In this document: positions 60,207 to 64,000 of the stretch, piece by piece | How the letters are laid out: each line of letters opens with the position of its first letter | Numbering within the stretch: the stretch's first letter is position 1 | Source of the DNA: Pandoraea aquatica | GTDB lineage: Bacteria > Pseudomonadota > Gammaproteobacteria > Burkholderiales > Burkholderiaceae | DNA length: 64,000 nt | NCBI RefSeq assembly: GCF_902459565.1 | Contig: NZ_CABPSN010000009.1 | Location: 62,001-126,000 of the forward strand | Direction: 5' to 3' | Position numbers and translations under genes: made by a program | The notes under the pieces: model-generated | The model's database searches: none | What the model saw: the letters and a program-made list of their open reading frames with translations, nothing else | What the model was told of the DNA's origin: nothing

Positions 60207-62681
60207 TTGACCCGCGCCGACGACCTTTCCGAACCGAGCGTCGCATCGCACGACGATGCACTGGCTCCGGCGGCCCCGCCCCGTGCGGGTACGCCCGCCA
60301 TCGCTCGCGTTGCGCTCGATACGCCGCTGATCACCCTGTTCGATTACCGTCTGGATCAGGCGGCGAGCCTCGGCCAGCTGGTGCAGGTTCCGTTCGGACG
60401 ACGACAGGTTGTGGGCGTCGTCTGGGAATTGACGCAGCGCAGCGAAGTTGCACCGGCCAAGCTGCGCGAAGTGACGTCTGTGTGGCACGAATTGCCGCCG
60501 CTCGGCGACGATTGGCGCGAGCTGATGCAGTTCGCGTCGCGTTACTACCAGCGCGGTATCGGGGAAGTCGCACTGCCCGCGATTCCCGGGCACCTACGCA
60601 CGCCGATGCGCTGGCCGCGTCTGCTCGCGCAGCGCGGCGTGCAACGTTTCCGGATCGCCGACGGCGCACTGTCCACACTGATGGAGAACGTTCCGGCGCG
60701 ACTGCGTGCACAACGGCGGCTCGCCGAAGGCCTTGCGCAGGCGGGCACGCTCGACGCCGACGAAGCAAAGGCGTTGTGCGCCAAGGCGGCGGATGTGCTC
60801 AAGCAATGGGCCGCTGCCGGCTGGGTCGTCGTCGAGACCGTACCGTTCCATGAAACGGTGCGCGATGCCGAGGACGCTGAGGACGCCGAGCGTCCTGACG
60901 ATGGTGACGCATCGTCCTCCACTCTCGCCGAGGTGCTGGACGATGACGTCGACAGCGCCAGCCCGCCGGGCACGAAGACGCTGACGGTCGGGCAGGCGGA
61001 CGCGGTCGGTGCGATCCACGACGCCCTGATCGCCGCAGGCGCACAGCGTCTGGATAAGACGCCGACCACCGACGATGCACCCGACACCCCCGCATGCCCG
61101 CCCTTTCTGCTCTACGGCGTGACCGGCAGCGGCAAGACCGAAGTCTATTTGCGTGCGGTGGCCGAAGCGTTGCACACGCGGGACGTGCGCGATGCGCAAG
61201 TGCTCGTGCTCGTCCCGGAAATCAACCTGACGCCGCAGCTCGAAGGCGTGTTCCGCGCGCGCTTTCCCGACGAAACGCTCGTCACCCTGCACAGCGGACT
61301 TGCCGAGGGCGAGCGCGCCCGACACTGGCTCGCCGCCCATCGGGGCGAAGCGCGCATCGTGCTCGGCACGCGTCTGGCGGTGATGGCCTCGTTGCCCCAC
61401 CTGCGGCTGATCGTCGTCGACGAAGAACACGATCCGTCTTACAAACAGCAGGAAGGCCTCCGGTACTCCGCGCGCGACCTCGCCATCTGGCGGGCGAATC
61501 GCCTGCGCATTCCGGTCGTGCTCGGTTCGGCCACACCGTCGCTGGACAGTTGGAACCGGGCGGAGCAAGGCCGTTACGTGCGTTTAGCCATGCCCGAGCG
61601 CGCCACCCCTGACGCCGTGCTGCCGCGCGTGTCGCTCATCGACATGGAGATCGAGCGCAAGCGTCAGCGTGTGGTCCACGAAGGGCTGTCGCAGCCGCTG
61701 CTCGCGGCCATTCGTGCGCGACTGGAAGCGGGCGAGCAAAGCCTGCTGTTCCTCAATCGTCGCGGTTATGCGCCGGTACTCAACTGCGACGCCTGCGGAT
61801 GGATCAGCGACTGCCGCCGATGCAGCGCGCACATGGTGCTGCACAAACCCGAGCGTCGCCTGCGGTGCCACCATTGCGGGGCCGAATCGCGCATTCCCCA
61901 TGCGTGCCCGGACTGCGGCAATCTCGATCTGGCGCCGCTCGGTCGCGGCACACAACGCATCGAAGAAGCACTCGCCGAACACTTCCCCGACGCCCGGCTC
62001 GCACGGATCGACGCCGACAGCACGCGTCGCAAGGGCAGCGCACAAGCGCTCTTCGCACAGGTGCACGCGGGCGAGGTCGACATCCTGATCGGCACCCAGA
62101 TGGTGGCCAAGGGGCACGACTTCCGTAACGTCACGCTCGTGGGCGTGGTCAACGCCGACAGCGCCCTCTTCTCGCATGACTTCCGGGCCGCCGAACGGCT
62201 CTTCGCTCAGCTCATGCAGGTGGCGGGCCGTGCCGGACGTGCCGCGCGGGCCGACGGCCCCGGCGACGTGCTGATTCAGACGCGCTACGCATCGCATCCG
62301 CTCTTCGCGTCGCTCATGCGTCACGACTACGCGGGCTTTGCCGCACAGCAACTGGAAGAGCGCCGCGTCGCACTCTTGCCGCCGTACACCCATCAGGCGC
62401 TGCTGCGCGCCGAAGCCCGCAAGCTCGACGACGCGATGGCGTTCCTCAAACAAGCCCGCGAAATCGCCGCCACCCCGGCGCTGAACGACCCGCGTATCTC
62501 GTTGTGGGACCCCGTCCCCATGACGATGGTCCGCATCGCGGGCACCGACCGGGCGCAACTCGTGGTCGAGAGCCCGCACCGGGGGGCACTCCAGCGCTTC
62601 CTCACGCAATGGATGAGCGAATTGCGCGCGCTGAAAGCGCCCGTTCGCTGGCATCTCGAAGTCGACCCTCTCGAAATATAA
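60207..62681 (+). CDS. priA: Primosomal replication restart helicase PriA
   Basis: 824 residues. Reloads the replisome at stalled forks. The N-terminal DNA-binding region has ARVALDTPLITLFDYRL and VPFGRRQVVGVVW. The helicase core has Walker A LLYGVTGSGKTEVYLRA, DEEH in VVDEEHDPSYKQQEG, and GSATPSLDSW. The eight-Cys zinc region lies at about residues 530-572 (CDACGWISDCRRC, RCHHCG, ACPDCG). An acidic, low-complexity insert of about 35 residues (EDAEDAERPDDGDASS) lies near residue 220-255. The start is a TTG at 60207; no ATG or GTG gives a complete N-terminus. Confidence 0.95.
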   Translation: MTRADDLSEPSVASHDDALAPAAPPRAGTPAIARVALDTPLITLFDYRLDQAASLGQLVQVPFGRRQVVGVVWELTQRSEVAPAKLREVTSVWHELPPLGDDWRELMQFASRYYQRGIGEVALPAIPGHLRTPMRWPRLLAQRGVQRFRIADGALSTLMENVPARLRAQRRLAEGLAQAGTLDADEAKALCAKAADVLKQWAAAGWVVVETVPFHETVRDAEDAEDAERPDDGDASSSTLAEVLDDDVDSASPPGTKTLTVGQADAVGAIHDALIAAGAQRLDKTPTTDDAPDTPACPPFLLYGVTGSGKTEVYLRAVAEALHTRDVRDAQVLVLVPEINLTPQLEGVFRARFPDETLVTLHSGLAEGERARHWLAAHRGEARIVLGTRLAVMASLPHLRLIVVDEEHDPSYKQQEGLRYSARDLAIWRANRLRIPVVLGSATPSLDSWNRAEQGRYVRLAMPERATPDAVLPRVSLIDMEIERKRQRVVHEGLSQPLLAAIRARLEAGEQSLLFLNRRGYAPVLNCDACGWISDCRRCSAHMVLHKPERRLRCHHCGAESRIPHACPDCGNLDLAPLGRGTQRIEEALAEHFPDARLARIDADSTRRKGSAQALFAQVHAGEVDILIGTQMVAKGHDFRNVTLVGVVNADSALFSHDFRAAERLFAQLMQVAGRAGRAARADGPGDVLIQTRYASHPLFASLMRHDYAGFAAQQLEERRVALLPPYTHQALLRAEARKLDDAMAFLKQAREIAATPALNDPRISLWDPVPMTMVRIAGTDRAQLVVESPHRGALQRFLTQWMSELRALKAPVRWHLEVDPLEI

Positions 62682-62819
62682 ATCGGTATATAGCGTTCCG
62701 GAAATTTGACAATATCGGAAGAATCTCCGACGATGCGGCCATAAGATCGCTGCACGTCGAACGGTTCACGTCATCTGCATTGCATTTGAACGATAAGAAG
62801 TCCCTACAGGAGACATCCG

Positions 62820-64000
62820 ATGAAGTCGCACGACCGGAGCGCCGCCCCCACGGTGCCGCAAGCCGCATCCTCTCTCGTTCCTCCCGAATACGCCTTCTCC
62901 GAGTCACCGGCCGAGTCCGCGGTGGCTGAGGTGTCGCGCCGTCGCTTCCTGCGACGTGCCGGTGCCCTGGGCGTCGGGGCGAGCCTCGCGGGCCGCGCAC
63001 TCGATGTGCTCGCCGCCACGACCGCACCGCAGACGGTGACGCTGCCGTTCGCGAACGGCGAGCGCGAACTCGTCGCGTACCCGCAGAAGCGCCCGTTGAT
63101 CCGGCTGACCGCGCGTCCGCCGCAACTGGAGACGCCTTTCGAAGTATTCAACGACGGCCTGATCACGCCGAACGACGCGTTCTTCGTGCGTTATCACCTC
63201 GCGGGCATTCCGACCGACATCGATCCGGCGAAGCATCGGATTCGCGTCGGCGGCAGCGTCGCCAAGCCGCTCGATATCTCGCTGGCGTCGCTCAAGAAGG
63301 ATTTCGGCGCGCCGGTCGAACTGGTGGCCGTGCATCAGTGCTCAGGCAATAGCCGGGGGTTCTTCGAGCCTCGCGTGGGCGGCGGCCAGATCGCCAACGG
63401 TGCAATGGGCAACGCGCGCTGGCGCGGCATTCCGCTCAAACGCATTCTTGAGCGCGCGGGCGTTTCCGCCAGCGCGAAACAAGTGACGTTCGAAGGTCTC
63501 GACCGCCCGATCGTCCCGGCGACGCCCGAATTCGTGAAGGCGCTCGACCTCGACCACGCGATGGACGGCGAGGTGATGGTCGCGTTCGCGATGAACGGCA
63601 AAGACCTGCCCATGCTCAACGGCTTTCCGGTGCGCCTCGTCGTGCCGGGCTACTACGGCACGTACTGGGTCAAGCATCTGGCGGACATCAACGTCGTGGA
63701 CAAGGTGTTCGATGGCTTCTGGATGGCCACGGCGTACCGCATTCCCGACAACGACTGCAACTGTGTCGAACCGGGCAAAGCACCGGAGAAGACCAAACCG
63801 ATCGGACGCTTCACCGTGCGCTCCTTCGTCACCAGTCACACCGACGGCCAGCAAGTCGCGGCGGGCAAACCGATGCGTGTGCGCGGCATTGCGTTCGACG
63901 GTGGCGAAGGCATTCGCGACGTGCAGTTCTCGACCGACGGCGGCCAGACATGGCAGGCCGCAAAACTCGGCAACGAGTTGTCGAAGTACTCGTTCCGCGA
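62820..64000 (+). CDS. sorA: Sulfite dehydrogenase-like molybdoenzyme (SorA type), 3' end outside window
   Basis: 393 codons visible. A Tat signal with SRRRFLRRAGALGVGAS at about residues 39-55. The molybdenum-ligating Cys is in AVHQCSGNSRG, followed by MGNARWRGIPL and LVVPGYYGTYWVKHL, as in the sulfite oxidase family. It differs from SoxC of this window in length of insertions and signature (HQCSGN rather than IECGAN). SorA oxidises sulfite to sulfate and gives electrons to a cytochrome SorB; that partner would be expected just beyond the right edge. GGAGACATCCG precedes the ATG. A TTGACA at 62706 has no clear -10 partner. Confidence 0.82.
   Translation, partial: MKSHDRSAAPTVPQAASSLVPPEYAFSESPAESAVAEVSRRRFLRRAGALGVGASLAGRALDVLAATTAPQTVTLPFANGERELVAYPQKRPLIRLTARPPQLETPFEVFNDGLITPNDAFFVRYHLAGIPTDIDPAKHRIRVGGSVAKPLDISLASLKKDFGAPVELVAVHQCSGNSRGFFEPRVGGGQIANGAMGNARWRGIPLKRILERAGVSASAKQVTFEGLDRPIVPATPEFVKALDLDHAMDGEVMVAFAMNGKDLPMLNGFPVRLVVPGYYGTYWVKHLADINVVDKVFDGFWMATAYRIPDNDCNCVEPGKAPEKTKPIGRFTVRSFVTSHTDGQQVAAGKPMRVRGIAFDGGEGIRDVQFSTDGGQTWQAAKLGNELSKYSFR

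Overview
The window looks like a chromosome segment from a betaproteobacterium of the Burkholderiaceae, most likely Pandoraea or a close relative. This rests on the high-GC codon use, the rsmI / yraN-diaA-yraP arrangement, adjacent hemE and priA, and a complete Sox operon beside flavocytochrome c genes. The genus is inference. No rRNA, CRISPR array, phage, integrase or transposase gene was recognised.

Layout. (1) 1-1085: a cytochrome c oxidase subunit II fused to cytochrome c, cut by the left edge. (2) 1311-21548: a surface-polysaccharide (O-antigen type) locus made of two divergent operons that start from a 740-base spacer at 13722-14462. The leftward operon (wzx, legB, legC, legH, legI, ptmE, ptmF, legF, ptmA, wzy, one unassigned transferase) and the convergent legG encode the GDP-linked legionaminic acid route plus flippase and polymerase. 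The rightward operon (lfnA-like amidotransferase, hisH2, hisF2, fnlA, fnlB, fnlC, wbuB) should make UDP-L-FucNAc, convert it to the acetamidino sugar L-FucNAm, and transfer it. (3) 21640-21715: tRNA-Ala(CGC). (4) 21820-34559: sulfur oxidation on the minus strand. An ArsR-type regulator leads soxC, soxD, a small cytochrome c, soxY, soxZ, soxA, soxX, a SoxW-like thioredoxin and soxB. A TpsB transporter lies between this operon and a flavocytochrome c sulfide dehydrogenase pair (fccA, fccB). (5) 34586-37574: envelope and housekeeping genes (yraP/dolP-like, diaA, yraN, rsmI). (6) 37753-38272: a small toxin-antitoxin pair. (7) 38314-45759: one 2481-codon gene for an IpaH-type effector ending in leucine-rich repeats and a NEL E3 ubiquitin ligase domain. 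(8) 45958-64000: an ABC importer, rlpA, assorted enzymes, a periplasmic PheC-like dehydratase, hemE, priA and a SorA-like sulfite dehydrogenase cut by the right edge.

How the genes fit together. Sox, Fcc and SorA-like proteins form a route from sulfide or thiosulfate to sulfate, with electrons passed to cytochromes; the partial terminal oxidase at the left edge could be an endpoint. The polysaccharide locus predicts a repeat unit with a sialic-acid-like nonulosonate and an amidine-bearing 6-deoxyhexosamine. Such decoration is common in host-associated bacteria, as is the NEL protein.

The most notable object is the NEL protein. It is several times longer than Shigella or Salmonella members and carries five tandem degenerate repeats of about 59-70 residues before the LRR that I cannot match to a named family.
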